A DNA stretch of 64,000 nucleotides from JAFDVL01 sp963794955 (GTDB lineage: Bacteria > Acidobacteriota > Blastocatellia > RBC074), in assembly GCA_963794955.1 (NCBI GenBank), contig CAWCGF010000005.1:93772-157771 (forward strand). Reading direction: 5' to 3'. Position numbers and translations under genes: made by a program. Shown here in pieces: positions 8,529-17,564 of this stretch. A model generated the notes under the pieces. It saw only the letters and a list, made by a program, of their open reading frames with translations, ran no database searches and was not told the origin of the DNA. How positions within the stretch are numbered: the stretch's first letter is position 1; each line of letters opens with the position of its first letter.

Positions 8529-9286
8529 TTTCGCTTCACTTGCCCTTCACGATTCATCACTACAAAACACTTGGCTCAACCAATGACCAATTGAAGCACA
8601 TGCTGAACGCGCTGGAATTCACCTGTGTGACAGCGGATGAACAAACGGCTGGGCGCGGCAGGCGGGATCGCTCCTGGCATTCTGCGCTGGGCGAGGGATT
8701 GTATTTGTCAGTGCTGCTACGGCCTGATATTGCTGCCCATAAATTTCCGCTGCTCAGTTTAATGGCAGCCGTGGCAGTCGCAGAAACGATGTTTGAGCAA
8801 GCTAAGGGCTTACGCTCCCAACTAGATATTAAATGGCCGAATGATGTATTAGTGAACGGGCGCAAGCTCTGTGGCATTTTGATTGAAAGCACAACCATCC
8901 ATCGCGAAACGCCACGTGTGATTATTGGCATTGGTGTAAACCTCAATCAGCAAGCTTTCCCACCGGAACTTAGTGAATTAGCGACCTCATTAACCATCGA
9001 ATGCGGCCAAAGTCTCAATATTGCGACTTTTAGAAATTGCCTCTTATCAAATCTTGCTCTCTGGTACGAAGACTTGCGCCACAGCCGCTCCCATAAAATC
9101 CTCCATCGCTGGCAAGAGCTTTCGACGTATGCACAAGACAAACAAGTTGTCGTATATTTCGAGCAGGAGGAAATCCAAGGCGAAACCTGTGGATTGAATG
9201 AAAGCGGTGCCCTCCTGCTCAAAACGGATGCTGGAATAATCCGTCCCCTCCTAGTCGGCGAAATCAAACACCTGCGCCAACAGTAA
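8471..9286 (+). CDS. birA: Biotin--[acetyl-CoA-carboxylase] ligase, catalytic domain only
   Basis: Activates biotin as biotinyl-AMP and attaches it to BCCP. The catalytic motifs are visible: YKTLGSTNDQ, ADEQTAGRGRRDRSWHS (biotinyl-AMP loop), KWPNDVLVNGRKLCGILIE and GIGVNLNQ, followed by a small SH3-like C-terminal domain. There is no N-terminal DNA-binding wHTH, so it is probably not a repressor. The start is uncertain. ATG 8471 makes the first residues a translation of CAATCCG repeats (SAIRNPQ-like), whereas a TTG at 8540 would start just before the enzyme fold. Confidence 0.9.
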   Translation: MQTHDPDSLQSAIRNPQSAISLHLPFTIHHYKTLGSTNDQLKHMLNALEFTCVTADEQTAGRGRRDRSWHSALGEGLYLSVLLRPDIAAHKFPLLSLMAAVAVAETMFEQAKGLRSQLDIKWPNDVLVNGRKLCGILIESTTIHRETPRVIIGIGVNLNQQAFPPELSELATSLTIECGQSLNIATFRNCLLSNLALWYEDLRHSRSHKILHRWQELSTYAQDKQVVVYFEQEEIQGETCGLNESGALLLKTDAGIIRPLLVGEIKHLRQQ

Positions 9287-9438
9287 TTCATTTTTCTGTG
9301 ACATGTTTTGCTTTTTTTGTCAGTCATAGTCAGAAAGCTTTTTAGTTTTCTCGCTTATACGAATAGGGAAAGAGAAAACTTGACGCAGGGAGTACAATAG
9401 CGCGAACAGTTCCGGCCCCTCGCGTTTTCTAAAGTGAA

Positions 9439-11505
9439 ATGAGCAAAATTATGACAGGCCGATTTCCATATCCTATCGCTACCTTACTCTTCGCAATCAT
9501 TTTGCTTGCCAGCCTTAGCCTGATGGTCGCCGCGCAAAAGCAAGAGCGCGCCTTAACTGTTGTGCAAACGAGCGGCGAAACACTGGATGGCAAAGGAAAG
9601 TTATGGGCGGTAGTCGTGGGTGTCTCCAGCTATCGCAACTTGAACAAAGAGCAGCAACTTCAGTTTGCGCATCGGGATGCACAGGATTTCGCAGCCTTTT
9701 TGCGTAGCCCTAATGGCGGCGGCTTTCCGGCTAATCAAATTACGCTTTTATTAAATCAAGATGCGTCCGTCTCAGCCATTCGGAGCGCGCTCGGCACGGC
9801 CCTGCCGCGCTCTGTTGAACCAGATGATGTAGTGGTGATTTTCTTCGCTGGTCACGGCGTAGTCGAAGGCGAACGCGACGGCTATTTGCTGGCGCACGAT
9901 TCTGATCCGCAAAACTTGTATGCGACGGCGCTGCCCATTGCCGAATTGGATCGCATCATTACCGAACGCATTCACGCCCGCTCTGTCATTCTGATTGCAG
10001 ATGCCTGCCACGCAGGGAAATTAGGCTGGACATCGCGCGCCACTGAAGCGCAAACGATGGTTAATCGCTATCTGGACGAAGTCGGCAAAAGCGGCAAAGG
10101 CGTTTTGCGCATCCTCGGTTCGCGCGCCGATCAGCGCAGTTATGAAAGCGAGCAATGGGGCGGCGGCCACGGCGTGTTCACGCATTTTTTGCTGAAAGGA
10201 TTGAAGGGCGAAGCGGATAAAGACAAAGATGGGGTGGTTCGCGCGGCTGAAATTTTGGAATATTTGTCCGACACCGTGCCCAAAGAAACCAAGGCGTTGC
10301 AGCATCCACGCGCGGCAGGAAGTATTGATCCGCGCTTGCCGCTGGCCGTCTTGAGTAAAACGTTACCAGTTATCAAACCTGAACCGGAGAAGGCGACAAC
10401 AACCTCTGTGACACTTGAAATTCGCGGCTTGCCCGGCAGCGATGTCTACCTGAACAACAGCTTCAAAGGCAAAATTCGCCCGAATGGTTCATTGATCATC
10501 GAACAACTCAAAGCAGGTCAGCACGAGTTTTCGATGGATACGCCTGGTGCTTCTACAGTAACGCAGAAGCTTTCGCTGATAGCAGAAAGAACTATCGTGA
10601 ATGTGAAGGCGGCCCATCCGGCGACGCCATTAGCCAAACCGACTTCGCCACTCGTCGCGCAAATCAACCAATTGCTTGCCGCCAAACAAATCGGGCAGGC
10701 GTGGCAGCAATATCAGCAGCTAGTGCAAACCACTCCGCAGGAACCGCAACGCAAAAGTATCGAGATTGCGCTCGGTGGCTACTTTGAAGCGATTGGTCAA
10801 CAAGCGATCAGCAATTATGTGCAGGCCTCAATTAACACAGTAAGCCGTCATTCGTTTCGTCAGGGTGCCGAGGCGTATCGCTTGCTGAAGTCTATCAATA
10901 TCACCGATCCAAACATCGAAGCCAAATATTTGTTTTGCGAAGGCCGCGCCTTGATCGAAGAAAATCGCGTGCAAGAGGCAATTCCCGTTTTGCAACAAGC
11001 CGCGAAACTTGATCCGCGTGCGGCGTACACGTGGAATGCACTCGGCTTAGCGTACGAGAAACGGCAGGATAATGACAAAGCCTTCGACGCCTACAAACGA
11101 GCGGCGGATTTAGCTCCCGCGTGGGCTGCGCCTGTTTTTCATGTTGGGTATCACTACTTCCAGCAAAAGAAATTCGACAAGGCCGAGCGTGCCTTCACAC
11201 AAGCCGTGCAAGCTGACCCCAACGTGCCTGAATCCCGCTTGATGCTGGTGCGTGCCGCGCGGCTCAGTCGCCAATTCGACAAAGCCGAAACCGAAGCGAA
11301 AGATTTGCTGCAAAAATTCCCGGCGCAAGCCAATCCGTACTTGGCCGATACCTATCTGGAGCTCGCGCAGATTTATGAAATCTCTGGGCGGTATGCCGAC
11401 GCTGCCAATGCGTTTGAGACGATCTTGAAAATCGCTCCCGCCAGAAACGACCGCGACCGCATCGCCTCGCATCTCAAAGAACTGCGGAAAATGATTAAGA
11501 ACTAA
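9439..11505 (+). CDS. Secreted caspase-like (peptidase C14) protein with PEGA and TPR domains
   Basis: 688 residues. A signal peptide or anchor lies at about 8-32. A caspase-type peptidase domain (about 53-300) carries the His dyad residue in FFAGHG (His139) and the Cys in ADACHAG (Cys190). A PEGA-like beta segment follows at about 326-375, then an unusual Gln-rich helical part and at least four tetratricopeptide repeats (about 480-680). The catalytic pair is intact, so Arg/Lys- or Asp-directed cleavage is plausible but unknown. It sits between birA and coaX, two genes often adjacent, which hints at insertion into a cofactor cluster. A hairpin terminator follows. Confidence 0.85.
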   Translation: MSKIMTGRFPYPIATLLFAIILLASLSLMVAAQKQERALTVVQTSGETLDGKGKLWAVVVGVSSYRNLNKEQQLQFAHRDAQDFAAFLRSPNGGGFPANQITLLLNQDASVSAIRSALGTALPRSVEPDDVVVIFFAGHGVVEGERDGYLLAHDSDPQNLYATALPIAELDRIITERIHARSVILIADACHAGKLGWTSRATEAQTMVNRYLDEVGKSGKGVLRILGSRADQRSYESEQWGGGHGVFTHFLLKGLKGEADKDKDGVVRAAEILEYLSDTVPKETKALQHPRAAGSIDPRLPLAVLSKTLPVIKPEPEKATTTSVTLEIRGLPGSDVYLNNSFKGKIRPNGSLIIEQLKAGQHEFSMDTPGASTVTQKLSLIAERTIVNVKAAHPATPLAKPTSPLVAQINQLLAAKQIGQAWQQYQQLVQTTPQEPQRKSIEIALGGYFEAIGQQAISNYVQASINTVSRHSFRQGAEAYRLLKSINITDPNIEAKYLFCEGRALIEENRVQEAIPVLQQAAKLDPRAAYTWNALGLAYEKRQDNDKAFDAYKRAADLAPAWAAPVFHVGYHYFQQKKFDKAERAFTQAVQADPNVPESRLMLVRAARLSRQFDKAETEAKDLLQKFPAQANPYLADTYLELAQIYEISGRYADAANAFETILKIAPARNDRDRIASHLKELRKMIKN

Positions 11506-11530
11506 ACTTATCCAACACACTGTGAACACT

Positions 11531-11575
11531 GGCGGAGCGTGCAGAAAACTTTCTGTGCGGTCCGCCAATTTGTTT
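11531..11575 (+). terminator. Probable intrinsic terminator after the caspase-TPR gene
   Basis: Imperfect stem of about 16 bp between 11531-11547 and 11550-11566 (GGCGGA... paired with ...TCCGCC, AGAAA with TTTCT, two mismatches inside), followed by AATTTGTTT. It lies 25 bases after the stop at 11505 and before coaX. The U-tract is interrupted, so strength is uncertain. Confidence 0.6.
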
Positions 11576-11646
11576 GCGGCTCTTTCCAGTTGCTTGGTAA
11601 GATACCGCCGTATTCAAGAACAACTTCGCTACTATCCGAAAACCTT

Positions 11647-12414
11647 ATGCTCCTAGTCATTGACGTTGGTAATACAAACACGGTCGTTGGCGTTTACGAC
11701 GGCGAAAAGATCATCACCAACTGGCGGCTTTCCACCGAACGCAATCGCACGATTGACGAATATGGCATCCTTTTCCGCAATCTATTTACCCTCACCAAAA
11801 TGGACTCTGAGAAGATCACCGGAATTGCGATTTCTTCGGTCGTCCCGCCACTCCATTTCACGCTGACGAAGATGTCAGAAATCTACTTTGGCCTAACGCC
11901 ATACTTTGTCGATCACACGAGCGATACCGGCATGCCGATTCGCTATCACCCTGCAACGGATGTCGGCGCGGATCGCATTGTGAACAGCGTCGCCGCCATT
12001 CAACGCTACGGCGCGCCTTGCATTATCGTAGATTTCGGCACAGCGACAACGTTCGACGCCGTCAGCAAAAACAATGAATACCTTGGCGGCGTCATCACTC
12101 CCGGCCTCAATATTTCTGCCGAAGCCTTGTTCCAACGCGCAGCTCGTTTGTCGCGGGTCGAAATCCGACGGCCCGAACAAGTCATCGGCGAAACCACGAT
12201 TGGCAGTGTGCAATCGGGTTTGTATTACGGCTACATTGGCTTGGTAGATGGCATTTTGCGCCGGATGATCGCCGAGCTTGGTGAGGGAACAAAAGTGATT
12301 TCGACAGGCGGTTTAGCCAAGTTGATTGGTCGCGGTAGCGAACTGATCGAAGAAATTGACGATGACCTTACGCTAGAAGGCTTGCGCATCATTTACGAAA
12401 GAAACAAGAAGTAG
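11647..12414 (+). CDS. coaX: CoaX, type III pantothenate kinase
   Basis: ATP-dependent first step of coenzyme A synthesis. I chose ATG 11647, giving 255 residues, the usual family length; the longer frame from 11539 reads through the upstream terminator hairpin. Signatures are LLVIDVGNTNTVVGVYDG (phosphate-binding), DVGADRIVN and IVDFGTATTFDAVS with its catalytic-type Asp, the GGVITPGL segment, and STGGLAKLI near the C terminus. It follows the caspase gene by 141 bases. Confidence 0.95.
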   Translation: MLLVIDVGNTNTVVGVYDGEKIITNWRLSTERNRTIDEYGILFRNLFTLTKMDSEKITGIAISSVVPPLHFTLTKMSEIYFGLTPYFVDHTSDTGMPIRYHPATDVGADRIVNSVAAIQRYGAPCIIVDFGTATTFDAVSKNNEYLGGVITPGLNISAEALFQRAARLSRVEIRRPEQVIGETTIGSVQSGLYYGYIGLVDGILRRMIAELGEGTKVISTGGLAKLIGRGSELIEEIDDDLTLEGLRIIYERNKK

Positions 12415-12426
12415 GGATTAGGGATC

Positions 12427-12484
12427 GGAGGCTAGGGGTTTGAAGATTCTGCCCTCTGCTCCCTGCTCCCTGCCCCCAGCCTCC
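12427..12484. repeat. Heptamer-armed palindrome directly before the ATG at 12485
   Basis: Left units of the TAGGGAT / GGAGGCT type (12413-12440) face right units of the CTGCTCC / CTGCCCC type (12449-12484). GGAGGCTAGGGG (12427-12438) pairs with CCCCCAGCCTCC (12473-12484) with one mismatch. The right arm touches the start codon, so the ribosome binding site of the next gene would lie inside the stem. Confidence 0.65.
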
Positions 12485-13213
12485 ATGAATTACTTCAATT
12501 ATTTTACCGAAGTCGAACAGGAATTTGTGCGGCGGCGCGGAAAGCACTTACTGGTGTCGCCGCTCGATTGGTCGCTGATTGAAACCTGGCAGCAGCGCGG
12601 CGTTCCCTTGCGGATTGCCTTGCGTGGCATCAATCAGGCATTCGACCTGCACGATCAAAAGCCGCGCAAATTCGGGCAATGGGTGAACAATTTGTTTTAT
12701 TGCCAACAAGCCGTCGAAATCGCGTATCAGCAATATTTGGAATCGCACGTCGGCGGTCAGCAAGAAAAGGGCAATGGCACTGACACGGAGCCAGAGTCAG
12801 AAGAAATAGGTGGCTTTTCAGTTGCGAATATCAAGCTCGCGCTCGATGAATGGCAGGAAACATTAACCCGGCTGAGTATCAGTAATGCAGATGACGTGTT
12901 TTTAGCCGAAGCCTTTGATCGCGCCGCGCGTCGCATTGAAGAAATCAGCCACGATTTAAGTAAACCCAGCGATGATTTCCTGGGGCAGTTGGATGCGGAT
13001 TTGAACTTGATCGAGGCCTTTTTGCTCGACGCCATCCAGCAACACGCAAGCACAGAAATGCTGACCGAATTGCGGGCGCAAGGCGAGAAAGACCTGAAAA
13101 ATTATCGCAAGAATATGGACAAAGAAATCTACGAACAAACGCTCGATAATTGGATTGCGCGCAAGCTGCGCGATGAATACTGTGTGCCACGACTTGGCCT
13201 GTTTTATTTGTAA
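12485..13213 (+). CDS. Conserved-looking protein of unknown function
   Basis: 242 residues from ATG 12485 (MNYFNYFTEVEQEFVRRRGK), mostly helical and charged, without signal peptide or membrane segment. The N-terminal part (about 1-85) reads like a globular winged or helical domain, including SPLDWSLIETWQQRGVPLRIALRGINQAF. A Glu/Ser-rich linker (about 86-105) leads to a second helical domain. I do not recognise a family with confidence. It ends one base before the ATG of the RNA methyltransferase, so the two are probably translated from one message. Confidence 0.75.
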   Translation: MNYFNYFTEVEQEFVRRRGKHLLVSPLDWSLIETWQQRGVPLRIALRGINQAFDLHDQKPRKFGQWVNNLFYCQQAVEIAYQQYLESHVGGQQEKGNGTDTEPESEEIGGFSVANIKLALDEWQETLTRLSISNADDVFLAEAFDRAARRIEEISHDLSKPSDDFLGQLDADLNLIEAFLLDAIQQHASTEMLTELRAQGEKDLKNYRKNMDKEIYEQTLDNWIARKLRDEYCVPRLGLFYL

Positions 13214-14414
13214 ATGAGCTTAGCCATCGGCGACATCCACGACATTACGATTGAGAAAATCGTGTACGGCGGCGACGGACTGGGGCGCGTGGAGGGGCAA
13301 GCCGTGTTCGTACCTTATGCCGCGCCAGGCGATCACTTGCGCGTGCGCATCACCAGTCTTGAACGCAACTTCGCGCGCGGCGTGATCGAAGCAATCGTCG
13401 AGCCTTCGTCGGCACGCCGTGCTGCGCCTTGCCAACATTTCGGCGTGTGTGGCGGCTGTCAATTGCAGCATTTGCAATATGCTGCACAGCTTGAGAGCAA
13501 AGCTGGATTCATCCGAGAATCGCTGCGCCGTGTTGGCGGTATTGATTGGCAAGCAGAGATTCCAGTGCTGGCAGCAAGCGAGTTCGGCTATCGTGCGCGG
13601 GCAGAAATCAAAATCAACGGCGAGCAAATTGGGTTTTATCAGGCCAACTCGCACGACATCTGTGAAGTCACTGAATGCCCCATTTTATTGCCTGCAGCAA
13701 ATGCTGAGTTGCAAGAATTGCACAAGCCTCCGAACCTATTGCCAAGCCGGGCAACACGCGTATACTTGACTGTTGGCGATGATAAAACCTTAGCGACGCC
13801 AGCCACGGGTGAGAATGCGCGCGCCGCAGAAATTGATGCCAAAGGCACTGTTGTACAAACGATTTCCGGCTTTCGCTATAACTTTGGCGTGCGGACGTTC
13901 TTTCAATCCAATCGCCTGTTAGTCGAGCAGCTCGTAGGCGCTGCGCTTGGCGAGGCGGAAGGCAAAGTCGCGTTTGATCTCTACGCCGGAGCGGGCTTGT
14001 TTTCCCTGCCGCTCGCGCAACGATTCCAGCGAGTGTTTGCCGTCGAAGGCAGCGGTATTTCAGTTCGCCACGGCCTTGCGAATGTGCAAAACAATCATAT
14101 TCACAACGTCACTTATGAATGCCTGTCCGTCGAAGCCTGGCTCAAACACAAAGCGCCAAAGTTGCCGCGCCCGGATTTTGCCTTGCTTGATCCGCCACGC
14201 GCAGGCGCAGGCGCAGCGGTCATCATCGGTTGGTTACGCTCAAGCCCAAAGCGCGAATTCCATTATGTTTCGTGTGATCCGACAACGCTTGGCGCGCGAT
14301 TTGAAATTACTGACCAAAACGAATACAAACTTGATGTCGATCACGGCGCTGGATATGTTTCCGCAAACGTATCACGTCGAAACTGTTGCCAAATTAACGT
14401 GCATGGCGGGATAA
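13214..14414 (+). CDS. 23S rRNA/tRNA (uracil-5-)-methyltransferase (TrmA/RlmD family), +1 frameshift near 14291
   Basis: SAM-dependent m5U methyltransferase. The order is an N-terminal TRAM domain (residues about 3-60), an iron-sulfur Cys cluster in CQHFGVCGGCQLQH, the SAM motif FDLYAGAGLFSLPLA and catalytic SCDPTTL. In the zero frame the sequence then loses similarity and runs into comEC. In the +1 frame from 14292 it continues ARDLKLLTK and LDMFPQTYHVETVAKL, the family's exact ending, to the TAA at 14412-14414. One extra G at 14291/14292 therefore restores a normal 400-residue protein. RlmD and RlmC/TrmA specificity cannot be separated here. Confidence 0.88.
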
Positions 14415-14455
14415 ATAATTTCGCCATCCGCCATCGAAATTCCGCATTCACCTAT

Positions 14456-17227
14456 ATGCCCCGTCGCCTTGCCTTCGCACAACTCAGCGTGCGCGAGCAA
14501 CCGCTTGTTTTTCTGGCGGTAGCTTTTATTTTGGGAGAATTGGTTGCGGCACGATCTCAATTTTCCAATCTCAAATCCTGGCTTGTTTCAGCCATTATTC
14601 TATTCGCCATTGCTATTGTTTTCCTCTGCCTCCAACGATTTCAATGGCAGCGCGATTGGATTATCACCGCAATGTTGTTGCTGAGTTGCTTTGCCTGCGG
14701 CGCTTGCCTGTGGTCGCTCAATGAAGCAGGTGTCGCAGAACATCGCATCAAAAAACTCTTTGCGAATGATGTCATTGAAGCCGCAGAGCCGGTAGAAATC
14801 TGGGGTACTGTCACTGCTGCGCCGGAACTCGCGCCGGACCGAATCTATTTGGAAATTGCCATCGAACGCATCGCAACTCGGGGAAAAGAGCTACTGGCCT
14901 CCGGCACCGTACGCTTAGTGGTGCCTTTTGCAGAAGCGCAGGATCGCCTTGATTACGACGCCTTGCAGCTTGATTACGGTGTGAGGATTCGCGCCCTGAC
15001 GAATCTGCGGAAAGCACAAGGGTATCGCAATCCAGGCGCACCGAATTTTGCTGAACTGCTGGAATATCACGGCTACGATGCGACTGGGCTGATCAAAAGC
15101 GCGTTGTTGATTGAGCGGCTAGGTGAAGGCTCAGGCACTCGCCTCCTCAGCCTTCTGTATTCTATCCGGGCCAACGCCATCGCGGTGATTTTGCAGAGCC
15201 TTACACAACCAACCTCCGGCATTCTGGCCGCCGCGTTGTTCGGCAATCAGCATTTTCTTGCGCGCGATGTCGCTGAATCATTTCGCTTGGGCGGGACGTT
15301 CCACCTCCTTGTCATTTCCGGCTTGCACGTAGCGGTGTTGGCGCTCGTGATTTTGTGGCTGACCACCAAACTTATTAAATCGCGGGGCTTGCGCCTGGCT
15401 GTCATCATGTTGCTGCTTTGGGCGTATACGCTGATGGTCGGAGCACAGTCGGCCATCATGCGCGCCACTGTAATGCTGACGTTTGTGCTAATCGGGCAAC
15501 TGATTTTCCGCACGGCTCCAGGCGCAAATACATTGGCGGCGTCAGCCTTGGTTTTATTGGCGTGGCAGCCGCACGATCTTTTCAATCCAGGATTTCAGCT
15601 TTCGTACTTGACTGTCCTGATGGTTGTTGCAGTTATGGTGCCGCTACTTGATCGCCTGAAGCAGCTTGGCGAATGGCAGCCTTCTGCGCTTACACCGTAT
15701 CCGCCGCGCGTTCCAGCTTGGTTGAAGTGGTATGCTGAAGTCCTGCATTGGAACGAAGCTGAGTTTCGAGCCGAGATGCATAAAGCGCCGATTCATTACC
15801 GCTTGGAAAAAGCACGGATGGCAAAATGGTTGAGCGCGACGCGAGTGAGGCGAGGGTGTCAGCAAAGCCTTCGTTGGACGGCGACGACTATCATCGCTAC
15901 GGTAGGAATACAACTCGGCTTGTTGCCCGTGATGATCGCGTATTTTCATCGCGTCTCGTTTGTCTCGCCCCTCACAAACGTAATACAAGGTGCCTTGATG
16001 TTTGTGCTGATGATTGCCGGGGCCGTGTATTTATTGTTCTATTCGCTGGTCGGCAGTGTGGTGATGAAGTTCGCAGCGGTAATGAATTGGCTTGGTTGGC
16101 TGACAGCACACGCAGCGGATTGGTTGCTGGTATGGCGGAAACTGAATTTTCGGGTGCCGGATTACGGCGCGAATTCAGCGTGGATGTATGCAGTGTATTT
16201 TGCCTTGGTATTAGTATTTATTGTGGCGTTAACTCTTTGGAATCCATTTTCTCTTCACTCCAGGGGCACGGAGGATTCGCAGAGAATGCGCAGAGGGTTC
16301 ATTTTTGGCGTGTTGAGTTTTTCCGGGCTGGCGTTGCTGGCGCTAATTACCCTACTCATCTGGCATCCACATCAGCACGAATTCGAGCCAGGCCGGTTGA
16401 GCATTACGTTTCTGGATGTGGGGCAAGGCGATGGAATGCTGATTTCGTTTCCGAATGGCAAGCTGATGTTGCTCGACAGCGGTGGTCGCATGCCGACGGA
16501 TTTAGCACAAACCGAGGGTGAAAAAATATTCATTGAAGATCGCATCAGCATTGGCGAGGCGGCTGTTTCACCGTACCTGTGGCAGCGCGGCATCAAGCGA
16601 TTAGATTTCATTGCGGCGAGTCACGGGCATTCCGATCACACGCAAGGCTTTGCAGACATCGGCAAAAGCTTTGTGATTGGGGAGGCGTTGACAGGCGTGA
16701 TCCCAACAGACGACAAGCAATTCGATGCGCTTCGAGAAGCAGCTAATTACGCAGGCGCACCGTTGCGCTCCATTGCGCGGGGCGACCGGCTGGAAATTGA
16801 GGGGGTGCAGGTGGAAGTGCTGACGCCGTTTCGTGAAGCATTGAATGCGGTGCAGGCCGCGAACAATCAATCCCTGACGTTACGGCTGCGCTTTGGCCAA
16901 CGCGTATTTTTGCTGACGGGTGACATCGAAAAAGAAATCGAAAGGCGGCTCGTCGCGGAAAATGAAGACCTGAAAACCAGTGTGCTGAAAGTCGCGCATC
17001 ACGGCTCGCGGAGTTCTTCAACGGCTGCTTTTTTAGCACGTGCGCAACCCACCGTAGCAGTGATTTCGGTCGCTGATCCCAGCCCCTACGATCACCCGCA
17101 TCCTGAAACAATGACTGGCTTACAGAAGATCGGCGCGCGGGTTTTGCCAACGAGTCGCTGCGGCGCAATTACGATTTCGACAGATGGGAATGATTTGCAG
17201 GTTAAGACGTTCGTCAAATGCGAATGA
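14456..17227 (+). CDS. comEC: ComEC/Rec2 DNA-uptake channel with metallo-beta-lactamase domain
   Basis: Inner-membrane channel for single-stranded DNA during natural transformation. I chose ATG 14456 (MPRRLAFAQLSV), 923 residues; upstream frame belongs to the frameshifted methyltransferase. It has N-terminal membrane helices with an OB-like periplasmic insert (DUF4131 type), a central multi-helix competence domain containing GNQHFL and LVISGLHVAVLAL, and a C-terminal metallo-beta-lactamase domain from LSITFLDVGQGDGMLI through SHGHSDHTQGF to LKVAHHGSRSSS. Metal ligands look intact. It overlaps the convergent comEA by 14 bases. Confidence 0.93.
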   Translation: MPRRLAFAQLSVREQPLVFLAVAFILGELVAARSQFSNLKSWLVSAIILFAIAIVFLCLQRFQWQRDWIITAMLLLSCFACGACLWSLNEAGVAEHRIKKLFANDVIEAAEPVEIWGTVTAAPELAPDRIYLEIAIERIATRGKELLASGTVRLVVPFAEAQDRLDYDALQLDYGVRIRALTNLRKAQGYRNPGAPNFAELLEYHGYDATGLIKSALLIERLGEGSGTRLLSLLYSIRANAIAVILQSLTQPTSGILAAALFGNQHFLARDVAESFRLGGTFHLLVISGLHVAVLALVILWLTTKLIKSRGLRLAVIMLLLWAYTLMVGAQSAIMRATVMLTFVLIGQLIFRTAPGANTLAASALVLLAWQPHDLFNPGFQLSYLTVLMVVAVMVPLLDRLKQLGEWQPSALTPYPPRVPAWLKWYAEVLHWNEAEFRAEMHKAPIHYRLEKARMAKWLSATRVRRGCQQSLRWTATTIIATVGIQLGLLPVMIAYFHRVSFVSPLTNVIQGALMFVLMIAGAVYLLFYSLVGSVVMKFAAVMNWLGWLTAHAADWLLVWRKLNFRVPDYGANSAWMYAVYFALVLVFIVALTLWNPFSLHSRGTEDSQRMRRGFIFGVLSFSGLALLALITLLIWHPHQHEFEPGRLSITFLDVGQGDGMLISFPNGKLMLLDSGGRMPTDLAQTEGEKIFIEDRISIGEAAVSPYLWQRGIKRLDFIAASHGHSDHTQGFADIGKSFVIGEALTGVIPTDDKQFDALREAANYAGAPLRSIARGDRLEIEGVQVEVLTPFREALNAVQAANNQSLTLRLRFGQRVFLLTGDIEKEIERRLVAENEDLKTSVLKVAHHGSRSSSTAAFLARAQPTVAVISVADPSPYDHPHPETMTGLQKIGARVLPTSRCGAITISTDGNDLQVKTFVKCE

Positions 17228-17564
17228 GGTGCGCAATTTCACGATAGCGTTTGGCGCTCAGGCCTTTGATGATAATGAGGTCTTGCGGGCGTTTGAAGGG
17301 GCCGTGTTTGTGGCGATGATCGAGAATGCGCTGCGCCACGCTTTGCCCCACGTACGGCAAGCGTGTCAGTTCAGCGGCGGAAGCGGTGTTGAGGTTGATG
17401 CGCGCTTGCGCCCTGCCAGGCGCAAGCAAAAGGCAAAAGGCAAATAGCAAAAGGCAAAAGTGGAAAGATGAAGGCTGCACCGCTTTATCCGAAAAAGAAA
17501 AAATGCTGACCTTTTGCCGCCAGTTGCCACTGTTTGCTTTTCGATATTTACCTTTTACTTTCAT
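17214..17564 (-). CDS. comEA: ComEA-like helix-hairpin-helix DNA-binding protein
   Basis: 116 residues. Residues about 55-116 (INLNTASAAELTRLPYVGQS... GPFKRPQDL... IKGLSAKRY) are the double helix-hairpin-helix of ComEA, which holds incoming DNA in the periplasm for ComEC. The hydrophobic export segment just before it, HFCLLLFAFCLLLAPG, is a direct translation of the AAAAGGC repeat element at 17426-17518, so the signal sequence arose from a repeat. The start is uncertain within 17500-17564. The 5' end overlaps the stop of the preceding cyclotransferase gene, and the 3' end overlaps comEC. Confidence 0.82.
   Translation of the reverse strand: MKVKGKYRKANSGNWRQKVSIFSFSDKAVQPSSFHFCLLLFAFCLLLAPGRAQARINLNTASAAELTRLPYVGQSVAQRILDHRHKHGPFKRPQDLIIIKGLSAKRYREIAHLIRI
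17426..17518 (+). repeat. AAAAGGC-family element, copy A (inside comEA 5' end)
   Basis: Left arm 17426-17460 holds GCAAAAGG/CAAAAGG units, then a core beginning TGGAAAGATGAAGGCTGCAC, an A-rich stretch, and GACCTTTTGCC ending near 17518. Copy B at 24053 shares the arm, the GGCTnCAC block, the A-run and the GACCTTTTGCC end. Read on the minus strand the left arm encodes a hydrophobic peptide of ComEA. Confidence 0.75.

Noticed and set aside
15826..16521. A 231-residue frame inside comEC
   Set aside because: It overlaps the transmembrane part of comEC in another frame and shows no family motif.
13214..17227. A single 1337-residue methyltransferase-ComEC fusion protein
   Set aside because: The methyltransferase's conserved C terminus is in the +1 frame after 14291 and ends at 14414, and comEC has its own ATG at 14456.
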